A stretch of DNA of 5,301 bases from contig JACMMQ010000269.1 in the NCBI GenBank assembly GCA_014378955.1, positions 1 to 5,301 on the forward strand, given 5' to 3'. The position numbers and the translations under genes were made by a program. This stretch comes from Clostridia bacterium (lineage in GTDB: Bacteria > Bacillota > Clostridia > SK-Y3 > JACMMQ01). Below the pieces are notes generated by a model that saw only the letters and a program-made list of their open reading frames with translations, did no database searches and had not been told where the DNA came from. This document shows, piece by piece, positions 1 through 5,301 of the stretch. How positions within the stretch are numbered: the stretch's first letter is position 1; each line of letters opens with the position of its first letter.

Positions 1-684
1 GCAATCTTCGTCACAGACATGGATCACCTGATCCGCTATAAGCTTTAAAATAATTTCATAAGACTGTTCAAACGAATTGCCTGTGGTATCAATCAATATC
101 GCATCGTCTGCTTGTTTGAGCGGGGCATATGCACGGCTTGAGTCATTGTCATCTCTGTATTTAATGTCTTTTAATACATCGTCATAGGTGGTGTCCACCT
201 TTTTAAGCATAAGCTCGTCATAGCGTCGCTCCGCACGATTTTCCACCGCGGCGGTTAAAAATATTTTAAGCTTGGCATCTGGCAATACATAGGTGCCGAT
301 GTCACGACCGTCCATAATCACGCTATGGTGCTTTGCTAGGTCTCGTTGTAGCTCGACTAGCTTGATGCGTACAGAGGGAATTGCAGACACGTCAGACGCC
401 GCAATAGACACCTCAGGTGTTCTGATGCTATCGGTAACGTTTTCGCCATTCAAAACGATTTGCTGACCGCTTGGGTCATGGTGAATGTCGATGGTGATTT
501 GATCTAGCACCGCACCCACGCCTTCAATATCCTTGGTTTGAATGCCTTTTTTAAGCACAAACAACCCCACCGCACGGTACATCGCACCCGTATCAATATA
601 AACCAAGCCTAGTTGGTTGGCGATTTTCTTTGCGATTGTGCTTTTGCCCGCGCCCGAAGGGCCATCTAATGCAATTTGTATCAT
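1..684 (-). CDS. cmk: Cytidylate kinase (CMP/dCMP kinase), 3' end outside window
   Basis: Cytosolic kinase that transfers phosphate from ATP to CMP or dCMP in pyrimidine nucleotide supply. Translating from the ATG at 684 gives 228 residues with no stop before the window edge. Family members are usually about 220-230 residues, so only a few residues are probably missing. Seen in the protein: a P-loop GPSGAGKST (residues 8-16), DTGAMYRA (31-38) of the CMP-binding region, VIMDGRDIGT (122-131), RAERR (150-154), and the C-terminal signature RDDNDSSR (177-184) followed by APLKQADDAILIDTT (187-201). Together these are diagnostic of bacterial Cmk. It starts 22 bases after comM and is probably co-transcribed. 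The start is not certain. The ATG at 684 has GGGAG 14 bases upstream, which is far, while an in-frame TTG at 690 has the same GGGAG at 8 bases and would add only two residues (MN). Confidence 0.96.
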   Translation of the reverse strand, partial: MIQIALDGPSGAGKSTIAKKIANQLGLVYIDTGAMYRAVGLFVLKKGIQTKDIEGVGAVLDQITIDIHHDPSGQQIVLNGENVTDSIRTPEVSIAASDVSAIPSVRIKLVELQRDLAKHHSVIMDGRDIGTYVLPDAKLKIFLTAAVENRAERRYDELMLKKVDTTYDDVLKDIKYRDDNDSSRAYAPLKQADDAILIDTTGNSFEQSYEIILKLIADQVIHVCDEDC

Positions 685-697
685 ATTCAAGCTAACA

Positions 698-702
698 ACT
701 CC
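698..702 (-). promoter_or_regulatory. Ribosome binding site for cmk, ambiguous start
   Basis: On the minus strand GGGAG lies between the comM stop and cmk. It is 8 bases from an in-frame TTG (690-688) and 14 bases from the ATG (684-682). The spacing favours TTG, while start-codon strength and the usual Cmk N-terminus favour ATG. I cannot decide between them. Confidence 0.4.
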
Positions 703-706
703 CATT

Positions 707-2242
707 CTAAAATGTTTTCCAAAATTTTCTATCTAAGCTACGATATTGTATCGCTTCTGCCAAATGGTCGGTGGTGATGCTTTCACATTGTGCCAAGTCG
801 GCAATGGTGCGTGCAACCTTTAAAATACGGCTGTGCGCTCTTGCACTCAAGCCTAATTGTTCAAAGGCGGCCTTGAGCAATTGCGATTGTTCTTGTCCTA
901 GGGTGCAATATTCACGCAAATGTGCCGCTTCAAGCTGTGCATTGCAGTACAAGCCGTGCTTTTTGTACCGCTCACGTTGCAGCGCACGTGCTTGATTGAC
1001 ACGCTGCTTGACCTGCTCGGACGTTTCACACTGCTCGAGTGACTGCAAATGCTTATATTTTACTTGAGGCACTTCAATATGTATATCTATTCTGTCCAAA
1101 AGTGGGCCACTTATTTTTGAAAAATATTGCTGTACCTGTCGTTCTGAACAGGTGCATGCCTTATGCGGATCGCCAAAATGTCCACAGCGACACGGGTTCA
1201 TGGATGCGACGAGCATTGTATTACATGGATAGGCAATGGTCGCATGAATTCTCGAAATGGTCACCACATTGTCCTCAAGTGGTTGTCGCATCACTTCCAA
1301 CACGTCTTTTTTAAATTCTGGCAATTCATCCAAAAACAGAACGCCCAAATGCGCCAAACTGACCTCGCCTGGCTTTGGGATTGTGCCACCACCCACCAAA
1401 CTTGCGTTGGACACGGTGTGGTGCGGACTGCGAAAGGGTCTGGTGGTGACAAGCGAGGTGTTTTGCGACATCAGCCCTGCCACACTGTATATTTTCGTGA
1501 CCTCTAGCGCTTCTTCAAAAGACATATCGGGCAAAATCGTGGGCAATCGCTTGGCAAGCATGGTTTTCCCCGACCCCGGAGGCCCAATCATCAAGCAATT
1601 GTGTCCTCCTGCCGCCGAAACCTCAAGCGCTCGCTTGACTGCCTCCTGCCCCTTGACGTCGCTGAAATCTATTTGATAGCTTCCTGATTGCTTGAATAAT
1701 TGTTCTAAATCGACAGCCAAGGGCGTGAGGATTTTTTCGTTGTTGAGATGCTTGACCACCTCATACAGGTTTTGCGCGGCGTACACCTCAACCTCTGCGA
1801 CCACTGCCGCTTCCTTGCCGTTTAAAAGCGGTAAAATCACTTTATGGATGCCTGCCTTACGAGCCGCTAGCACCGCTGGCAACACGCCACTCACAGGGCG
1901 TAGCGCACCATCTAAAGACAGCTCCCCTAAAAACAGGTAGCCGTCACAGCTGTTATTGATTTGTCCTGCCGCCGCCAAAATCGCCATCGCAATGGGCAAG
2001 TCAAACGCAGGTCCTTCCTTCTTCATGTGTGCAGGTGCTAAATTGACCGTAATACGGCGAGCAGGAAAGTCAAAATTGCAATTTTTAACCGCCGCACGCA
2101 CACGCTCCTTAGACTCCTTGACCGCCATGTCAGGCAAGCCAACAATGTCAAAATTAGGCAACCCGTTGGAAAGGTCTGCCTCTACTTCGACGATAAATCC
2201 ATCTACACCTAGTAAGCCACAGCTGTTTACTTTTGATATCAC
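707..2242 (-). CDS. comM: YifB/ComM family Mg-chelatase-like AAA+ ATPase
   Basis: A 511-residue protein of the usual family length and complete domain order. The N-terminal ChlI-type/Lon-protease-like domain covers about residues 1-170 and contains the conserved GLPNFDIVGLPD (27-38) and ITVNLAPA (64-71). The Mg-chelatase AAA+ domain covers about 190-395, with Walker A GPPGSGKT (220-227), RPFRSPHHTVS (268-278), Walker B LFLDELPEF (302-310), sensor region ASMNPCRCG (346-354) and LLDRIDIHIEV (381-391) with a likely arginine finger. A C-terminal lid domain follows (about 400-505). Cysteines 351, 353, 363 and 365 form a CxC...CxC cluster that may bind metal. In Gram-negative bacteria ComM is a hexameric branch-migration helicase that helps integrate transforming DNA; its role in Firmicutes is not established. 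The start is GTG, supported by AGGTGAT just upstream and by homologues beginning MLAKVxS. It sits between RAYT and cmk. Confidence 0.96.
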   Translation of the reverse strand: MISKVNSCGLLGVDGFIVEVEADLSNGLPNFDIVGLPDMAVKESKERVRAAVKNCNFDFPARRITVNLAPAHMKKEGPAFDLPIAMAILAAAGQINNSCDGYLFLGELSLDGALRPVSGVLPAVLAARKAGIHKVILPLLNGKEAAVVAEVEVYAAQNLYEVVKHLNNEKILTPLAVDLEQLFKQSGSYQIDFSDVKGQEAVKRALEVSAAGGHNCLMIGPPGSGKTMLAKRLPTILPDMSFEEALEVTKIYSVAGLMSQNTSLVTTRPFRSPHHTVSNASLVGGGTIPKPGEVSLAHLGVLFLDELPEFKKDVLEVMRQPLEDNVVTISRIHATIAYPCNTMLVASMNPCRCGHFGDPHKACTCSERQVQQYFSKISGPLLDRIDIHIEVPQVKYKHLQSLEQCETSEQVKQRVNQARALQRERYKKHGLYCNAQLEAAHLREYCTLGQEQSQLLKAAFEQLGLSARAHSRILKVARTIADLAQCESITTDHLAEAIQYRSLDRKFWKTF

Positions 2243-2245
2243 TTT

Positions 2246-2252
2246 ATCACCT
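2246..2252 (-). promoter_or_regulatory. Ribosome binding site supporting the comM GTG start
   Basis: On the minus strand AGGTGAT precedes the GTG start by 3 bases (AGGTG by 5). It lies in the 23-base gap after the RAYT stop codon, so comM has its own translation signal and does not depend on the transposase frame. No ATG in frame gives a full-length N-terminus, which makes GTG the best choice. Confidence 0.7.
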
Positions 2253-2265
2253 GTATTCTTCGATT

Positions 2266-2817
2266 TTACACATAATATTCATCCTCACACCACTTCAACG
2301 CATTGGATGCAATATATTCCCACGTATTCAGAAACTCATTTTTATCCCGAATCACATGCTCATAATAGTTTCTTTGCCATATATGCTTTTGGAATGGCGA
2401 ATAAATCCCACTTCTTACACCTTTAATATACGCATTCGTTGTCATCGACTTAAACGCACAAATTACATCTCCCATCGTAGGGGCAGGCCTTGTGTCTGCC
2501 CTTTTAGGATTGCTGCTAACTTCATCATGGGCAGACATAAAGCCTGCCCCTACGAGTGCAATAATTGCGTGGAAATGATTGGGCATTACAATGTATTGTA
2601 CTAATTCAATATCTTCAAACATATTCTTTAAATTTAAATATCTCTCTTCGACCATATTTCCTGCATGGCTTAATAACATTTTGCCATCTATTATGTCACC
2701 AAACAAGTTTTCCTTGTTTTCAGTGCATATTGTAACAAAATAATATCCATTAGTCGTATAGTCATAATGCTTTAATCGAATTGACCTTCTATGATGAATG
2801 TTTGAATTATAATCCAT
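2266..2817 (-). CDS. REP-associated tyrosine transposase (RAYT, Y1/HUH family)
   Basis: A 183-residue single-strand DNA nuclease-like protein of the IS200/IS605-related Y1 family, domesticated to act on REP hairpins in well-studied cases. Seen: the N-terminal RxxRLKHYDYTTNGYYFVT stretch (about 10-29) typical of RAYTs, the metal-binding HUH motif within VMPNHFHAII (78-87; H81 and H83), the helix segment GDVICAFKSMTTNAYI (116-131), and WQRNYYEHVIRDKNE (147-161). The catalytic tyrosine is probably Y168 in EYIASNALKW, by recalled alignment to Y115 of E. coli TnpA-REP. Residues 88-114 are extra, low-complexity-looking sequence encoded by a REP-like inverted repeat (see 2476-2554). The frame is otherwise intact and may be functional. 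Codons are AT-richer than in the neighbours, suggesting transfer. It lies 32 bases after the PHP gene and 23 bases before comM. A GGTGG-like RBS precedes the ATG. Confidence 0.93.
   Translation of the reverse strand: MDYNSNIHHRRSIRLKHYDYTTNGYYFVTICTENKENLFGDIIDGKMLLSHAGNMVEERYLNLKNMFEDIELVQYIVMPNHFHAIIALVGAGFMSAHDEVSSNPKRADTRPAPTMGDVICAFKSMTTNAYIKGVRSGIYSPFQKHIWQRNYYEHVIRDKNEFLNTWEYIASNALKWCEDEYYV
2476..2554. repeat. REP pair (BIME-like inverted repeat) inside the RAYT gene
   Basis: Two 26-base arms, 2476-2501 and 2529-2554, are inverted copies matching at 24 of 26 positions, with a 27-base spacer. Each arm is itself a hairpin: stem GGGCAGGC/GTCTGCCC (8 pairs, one G-T wobble) and a 5-base loop (CTTGT in one arm, TTTAT in the other). 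Both differences between the arms fall in the loop. Directly 5' of each stem is GTAG (2477-2480 on the plus strand; 2553-2550 on the minus strand). REP elements recognised by RAYT enzymes in Gammaproteobacteria have this same layout: GTAG, then an imperfect hairpin, in head-to-head pairs. The whole unit is in frame in the transposase gene and encodes residues 88-114. Confidence 0.85.
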
Positions 2818-2849
2818 ATTCTACACCACCCATATAAGTTGGGTATTGC

Positions 2850-3689
2850 TTATCTATACTCGAGCATCTTCTTCAACACACTATCAGGCACGCACAACGT
2901 TCCCCGACCATTTCCCAAAGCGATTTCAGGCTTGTTCGCACCATGAAAATCACTACCGCCACAGGGCAACAGTCCAAGCTGTTCGCACAGGTTCAAATAT
3001 CTAACCGTATCTTCCGCACTGTATTCAGAATAATACGCTTCAATCCCACCCAAGCCGTATGCCTTTAATTCTACTAAAACAGGTTTTAAATCGATGCCGT
3101 GCTTTTCAATATAAATCGGGTGTGCTAAAAAAGCCAGTCCGCCTGCTTGTTTAATAATTGCTATGCCCTCTTTTGCCGTTAACTTTTGCTTGCGTACGTA
3201 CGCCAAGCCTGTTTCCCCTAGATATTTTGAAAATGCCTCTTGCGTGGAAGCAACTGCACCCTTTTGTACCAATACGTTGGCGATGTGCAGTCGTCCTGAA
3301 ACTTGACCGCCTGCATTGTCGCTCACCTCGTCCATGGTGATGTCAATGCCTAACGCATTGAGCTTGTCAATGATTTGCGGATTTCTTGCGTTACGAAAGC
3401 TCCGCAAATGCTGTACTTGCTGTAAAAAATCAGGTTTTAGATAATCTATATTCAAGCCCAATATGTGCATTTCCGTTTCAAATGCTACCCCTATTTCAAT
3501 GCCTGTGACAAAGGTTATATCGTGCTTTTCCGCTTCTGCTTGTGCCTGTGCCAAGCCCTCTACCGTATCATGGTCTGTGAGCGCAATTGCACGCAACCCA
3601 ATTGCAACCGCATGCTGTACCAATTGTGTTGGTGTCAGTGTGCCGTCTGAATACATGCTATGGGTGTGCAAGTCAACGCAACCATTCAT
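2850..3689 (-). CDS. PHP domain phosphoesterase, YciV/RNase AM-like
   Basis: A 279-residue cytosolic metal-dependent phosphoesterase of the PHP superfamily. The characterised relatives of this subfamily (YciV/TrpH, RNase AM) act as 3',5'-nucleoside bisphosphate phosphatase, for example on pAp, and as a 5'-3' exonuclease on short RNA. Metal ligands are all present in order: DLHTHSMYSDGT (6-17; H8, H10, D15), LTDHDT (37-42; D39, H40), GIEI (63-66; E65), EMHILG (73-78; H75), RLHIAN (133-138; H135), LAHP (188-191; H190), and GSDFHG (245-250; D247, H249). The length is normal for the subfamily and no polymerase domain is attached, so it is not DNA polymerase X or III. AAAGGA sits 8 bases before the ATG. 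It is the first gene after a clear promoter and probably heads the unit PHP-RAYT-comM-cmk. The exact substrate is inferred from the family. Confidence 0.93.
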   Translation of the reverse strand: MNGCVDLHTHSMYSDGTLTPTQLVQHAVAIGLRAIALTDHDTVEGLAQAQAEAEKHDITFVTGIEIGVAFETEMHILGLNIDYLKPDFLQQVQHLRSFRNARNPQIIDKLNALGIDITMDEVSDNAGGQVSGRLHIANVLVQKGAVASTQEAFSKYLGETGLAYVRKQKLTAKEGIAIIKQAGGLAFLAHPIYIEKHGIDLKPVLVELKAYGLGGIEAYYSEYSAEDTVRYLNLCEQLGLLPCGGSDFHGANKPEIALGNGRGTLCVPDSVLKKMLEYR

Positions 3690-3729
3690 AAGGATGTCCT
3701 TTCATTTTGACATGAAAATCTCTTAATAT

Positions 3730-3757
3730 TTTATACCACTTACCCATCATATGTCAA
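3730..3757 (-). promoter_or_regulatory. Sigma-A-type promoter upstream of the PHP gene
   Basis: On the minus strand a perfect -35 hexamer TTGACA (3757-3752) is followed by a 16-base spacer and TATAAA (3735-3730), one mismatch from the consensus -10. Transcription would start near 3723, leaving a leader of about 35 bases that contains AAAGGA before the ATG at 3689. It lies just downstream of the repeat cluster and should drive PHP, and probably RAYT, comM and cmk. Confidence 0.7.
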
Positions 3758-3806
3758 TGCATTAATTTACTGCTGAAACGGCAAATATGAGAAACATTGT
3801 AAGACC

Positions 3807-3839
3807 TTACTTTCTTTTTCTATCGTAAAAAGAAAGTAA
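3807..3839. repeat. Perfect 13-bp inverted repeat
   Basis: Arm TTACTTTCTTTTT (3807-3819) and its exact complement AAAAAGAAAGTAA (3827-3839) flank a 7-base loop CTATCGT. A shorter alternative pairing, GTAAG (3799-3803) with CTTAC (3806-3810), overlaps its left arm and would compete with it. No uridine run follows the hairpin on the minus strand, so it is not an obvious terminator for the upstream lipoprotein gene. I recall similar CTTTCTTTT/AAAAGAAAG intergenic repeats from many bacterial genomes, but this is memory and not a search. Confidence 0.8.
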
Positions 3840-3865
3840 CAAAGAAAAATACTCTTAACGGTTTG

Positions 3866-3915
3866 GGTTTCGCCGTCTGCGGACGACGACAAAAGGGCGC
3901 TGCCCTTTTGAAACC
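3866..3915. repeat. Three-helix palindromic structure
   Basis: An outer helix GGTTTC (3866-3871) with GAAACC (3910-3915) encloses two perfect hairpins: CGTC/GACG (3874-3877 and 3882-3885, loop TGCG) and AAAAGGGC/GCCCTTTT (3891-3898 and 3902-3909, loop GCT). All pairs are Watson-Crick, so the fold works on either strand as a three-way junction. It is much GC-richer than the bases around it. Confidence 0.65.
3890..3910 (-). terminator. Possible short bidirectional intrinsic terminator
   Basis: The hairpin has an AAAA/TTTT base and a GGGC/GCCC core with a 3-base loop, so each strand reads A-run, GC stem, short T-run. It lies about 45 bases after the GerMN lipoprotein stop and could end that transcript. 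The GC stem is only 4 pairs and the T-run only 4 bases, so termination would be weak. It is equally explained as one arm of the repeat element. Confidence 0.35.
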
Positions 3916-3917
3916 TG

Positions 3918-3936
3918 CAATTTTTTATAAAAATTG
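3918..3936. repeat. Perfect 8-bp AT-rich palindrome
   Basis: CAATTTTT (3918-3925) and AAAAATTG (3929-3936) flank a 3-base loop TAT. It starts 17 bases after the GerMN lipoprotein stop, between that stop and the GC-rich palindrome. It is too AT-rich to be a good terminator stem; it may protect the mRNA 3' end or mark the edge of the repeat. Confidence 0.6.
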
Positions 3937-3953
3937 AGTAAAATTTCTGTTTG

Positions 3954-4868
3954 TTATTTGTGTATGAATTTCGTATTCCGCTCAAACGGTTCATTAAATA
4001 CCAAGTCACCCTTATAATTACTCATTTTCTGCCCTTCTATAAGAAACTGCACACGCTTGACATCCACTTGCTCGGTCAACGCATTCACCACCGCATAAAT
4101 CGCCATTTCCTTTTCCTGCACATTGCCGTTTTGCTTGCCCACAAAATCCTGTGACAAATTCACAAAGCATGTACCCTCTTTTGTTTCAACCGAAATGAGC
4201 TTGGTGCCACTCGGCATAGTCTTTGTAAATTCTCTTTCCTTAGGCCCTTTGATAAGCTCTAACAGGATGCTTTTCTCTCTTGGCTCTTCACTCTTTACCG
4301 CAATGATGCGCTTTTCTGATTTAAGCACCCATTGTTGATTGAGCAGCTGTGCGAAATAAAGGGTCACCAGCGCTTGGTCGGTTGGTATAGGCGGCGCACT
4401 GTCCACCAAATCCTCTTTGCCCATCGCTTGCACAATTACACCATTGCGTCCTCTGATCGGCTTATGATTTTTGAGTATGCGGATTTTAGCGACATTCGGT
4501 AGTGCCGTGATGGTTTTGATAATCGCATAGCGTGTGAGTATGTTTTGCGCATCAAACCCGTCCGACAGGTCAATGGTTACAGTGCCTTCTTCCACGTCCA
4601 TGTTAAGCAGCGCCACATTGGGTGCAAATACCCTTTTGAGCTCGGGTTTAGTGGGTGGCTTGATCAATTCTAGCATCACGTCACGCATGAATTTTTCTTG
4701 CTCCGCCTTAGGTACTTCTCTCGCTTCTGCGACCAATTTAGTTTCATCCATATTGGCATAATATAACATCACTGTGCTGGTCAACTTTTCCTTGCTGTCC
4801 GCTTGAGGCGACGTCGTACAGCCAACAAGCCAACATACACACAGCACCATTGCAATTGCTCTTTGCAT
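3954..4868 (-). CDS. Lipoprotein with two GerMN domains
   Basis: A 304-residue predicted lipoprotein attached to the outer face of the membrane. From the ATG at 4868 the N-terminus is MQRAIAMVLCVCWLVGC, a short charged start, a hydrophobic core and a lipobox LVGC with the modified cysteine at position 17. Two GerMN domains follow, about residues 30-150 and 164-294. They are visibly related: LELIKPP near 67 and LELIKGP near 205, each followed by a threonine/valine-rich strand and an NLSQDF or DLSDGF turn. GerMN proteins include B. subtilis GerM, needed for sporulation and germination, and actinobacterial LpqB. The domain probably binds an envelope partner; the ligand is unknown. A longer frame starts at 4940, but it overlaps the kinase gene, lacks an RBS and spoils the signal peptide. 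The gene begins 10 bases after the kinase stop and is almost certainly co-transcribed with it. Confidence 0.9.
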   Translation of the reverse strand: MQRAIAMVLCVCWLVGCTTSPQADSKEKLTSTVMLYYANMDETKLVAEAREVPKAEQEKFMRDVMLELIKPPTKPELKRVFAPNVALLNMDVEEGTVTIDLSDGFDAQNILTRYAIIKTITALPNVAKIRILKNHKPIRGRNGVIVQAMGKEDLVDSAPPIPTDQALVTLYFAQLLNQQWVLKSEKRIIAVKSEEPREKSILLELIKGPKEREFTKTMPSGTKLISVETKEGTCFVNLSQDFVGKQNGNVQEKEMAIYAVVNALTEQVDVKRVQFLIEGQKMSNYKGDLVFNEPFERNTKFIHK

Positions 4869-4874
4869 ACGGCT

Positions 4875-4880
4875 CCTCCT
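4875..4880 (-). promoter_or_regulatory. Ribosome binding site fixing the lipoprotein start
   Basis: A perfect AGGAGG on the minus strand lies 6 bases before the ATG at 4868 and shares bases with the TAG stop of the upstream kinase gene (4881-4879). This decides the start of the GerMN lipoprotein and suggests translational coupling to the kinase. Confidence 0.85.
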
Positions 4881-5301
4881 ATTTTTCATAATAGGGCAAG
4901 CGGATGGTAAATTTACTGCCCTTGCCCTCTTCACTTTCAACGTCTATGTCGCCGCCGTGGTTTCGTACTGCCTGCCTTGCAATCGCAAGCCCTAAGCCAG
5001 TACCCCCTGTTTGGCGGTCTCGTGCCTTATCCACACGGTAGAAACGTTCAAATATCTTTTCTTGATCCCCAGCCGCAAGCCCTATGCCGTTGTCCTCGAT
5101 GGTGATATACACCTCTTGGTCAAATTGGTTTAACGTAATGTGTACAATACCGCCATCATCGGTATATTTAATTGCATTATCAACAATGTTAAACACCGCT
5201 TCCCAAATCTCGTCCTCGTTAATCCACAGCTTAACGACATGCGGAATCACTGTTTCAAGCTTTAAATTTTTCTGACGAGCAATTGGCTTGATGGATTTCA
5301 C
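4879..5301 (-). CDS. Sensor histidine kinase, C-terminal ATPase part (5' end outside window)
   Basis: The last 140 residues of a two-component sensor kinase; the frame is open to the right edge, so the sensor, membrane segments, HAMP and His-box lie outside. What is present is a complete HATPase_c domain: N box NIVDNAIKYT (38-47), G1 box DNGIGL (70-75), F box FERFYRVD (84-91), and G2 box GGTGLGLAIA (99-108), ending in the usual GSKFTIRLP strand (128-136). The pattern IFERFYRVDKARDRQTGGTGLG fits the PhoR/ResE/WalK-like HPK1 class, which phosphorylates a DNA-binding response regulator; that partner gene is probably just upstream, off the window. The GTG codon at the window edge is only where the sequence begins and is not a start. 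The next gene, the GerMN lipoprotein, starts 10 bases after the stop. Confidence 0.95.
   Translation of the reverse strand: MKSIKPIARQKNLKLETVIPHVVKLWINEDEIWEAVFNIVDNAIKYTDDGGIVHITLNQFDQEVYITIEDNGIGLAAGDQEKIFERFYRVDKARDRQTGGTGLGLAIARQAVRNHGGDIDVESEEGKGSKFTIRLPYYEK

Larger units (their letters stand above)
3690..3953. other. Gene-free stretch with repeat element and promoter
   Basis: 264 bases separate the GerMN lipoprotein stop from the PHP start. I see no credible coding sequence. The left third (3690-3760) holds the PHP promoter and RBS. The rest (about 3799-3936) is a cluster of perfect inverted repeats listed separately. An 80-codon frame runs through it on the minus strand but begins inside the GerMN gene in another frame, and its sequence is dominated by the palindromes, so it is not called. 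Confidence 0.8.

Noticed and set aside
771..2604. A series of plus-strand open frames of 74-156 codons opposite comM and RAYT
   Set aside because: They lie antisense to genes with full domain signatures, have no recognisable motifs or RBS, and overlap each other in different frames; they are shadows.
2828..2844. Hairpin ACCCA/TGGGT between PHP and RAYT as a terminator or RAYT end
   Set aside because: Only 5 pairs with a 7-base loop and no T-run; it does not resemble the GTAG hairpins, so chance is sufficient.
3767..4009. Minus-strand frame of 80 codons across the lipoprotein 3' end and the repeat cluster
   Set aside because: It starts inside the lipoprotein gene in another frame, has no RBS or recognisable domain, and most of it is translated palindrome sequence.
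4869..4940. N-terminal extension of the GerMN lipoprotein to an ATG at 4940 or 4889
   Set aside because: It would overlap the kinase gene, no RBS precedes either ATG, and the ATG at 4868 has a perfect AGGAGG and gives a clean lipoprotein signal peptide.
5299..5301. GTG at the right edge as a start codon of the kinase
   Set aside because: It is only the first codon in the window; the preceding kinase domains must lie beyond the edge.
1..5301. tRNA, rRNA, CRISPR array, riboswitch or phage genes
   Set aside because: No regularly spaced direct repeats, tRNA-like cloverleaf, rRNA-like stretch or recognisable riboswitch core was seen on either strand.

Overview
The window looks like chromosomal DNA of a spore-forming Firmicute, most likely in the class Clostridia. 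The basis is a twin GerMN (spore germination/sporulation) lipoprotein next to a sensor kinase, strong AGGAGG-type ribosome binding sites, and moderate GC. No finer placement is possible from the sequence alone. All six genes I can support lie on the minus strand, so the region reads from right to left. The plus strand holds only shadow frames.

Reading from the right edge: (1) the C-terminal part of a sensor histidine kinase (5301-4879, cut by the window); (2) a lipoprotein with two GerMN domains (4868-3954), whose Shine-Dalgarno overlaps the kinase stop codon; (3) a 264-base gene-free stretch (3953-3690) with several perfect inverted repeats that resemble a dispersed repeat element, followed by a good sigma-A-type promoter; (4) a PHP-family phosphoesterase (3689-2850); (5) a REP-associated tyrosine transposase, RAYT (2817-2266); (6) a ComM/YifB AAA+ ATPase (2242-707); (7) cytidylate kinase (684 to the left edge, 228 codons without a stop).

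The kinase and the GerMN lipoprotein form one tight transcription unit, probably a signalling pair at the cell envelope. PHP, RAYT, comM and cmk are separated by only 32, 23 and 22 bases and are probably read from the promoter at 3757-3730. Three of these are housekeeping-type genes (nucleotide phosphatase/nuclease, DNA-processing ATPase, CMP kinase). The RAYT is AT-richer and looks like a later arrival in this row.

The most interesting signal is inside the RAYT gene. Its reading frame contains a pair of head-to-head REP-like hairpins (2476-2554), each with a GTAG tetranucleotide at its foot, which is the arrangement RAYT enzymes are known to recognise. The two arms differ only in their hairpin loops, and both are translated without breaking the frame. 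The transposase gene therefore seems to carry a copy of its own likely DNA substrate as coding sequence. The structured repeat at 3799-3936 is the second signal worth following.
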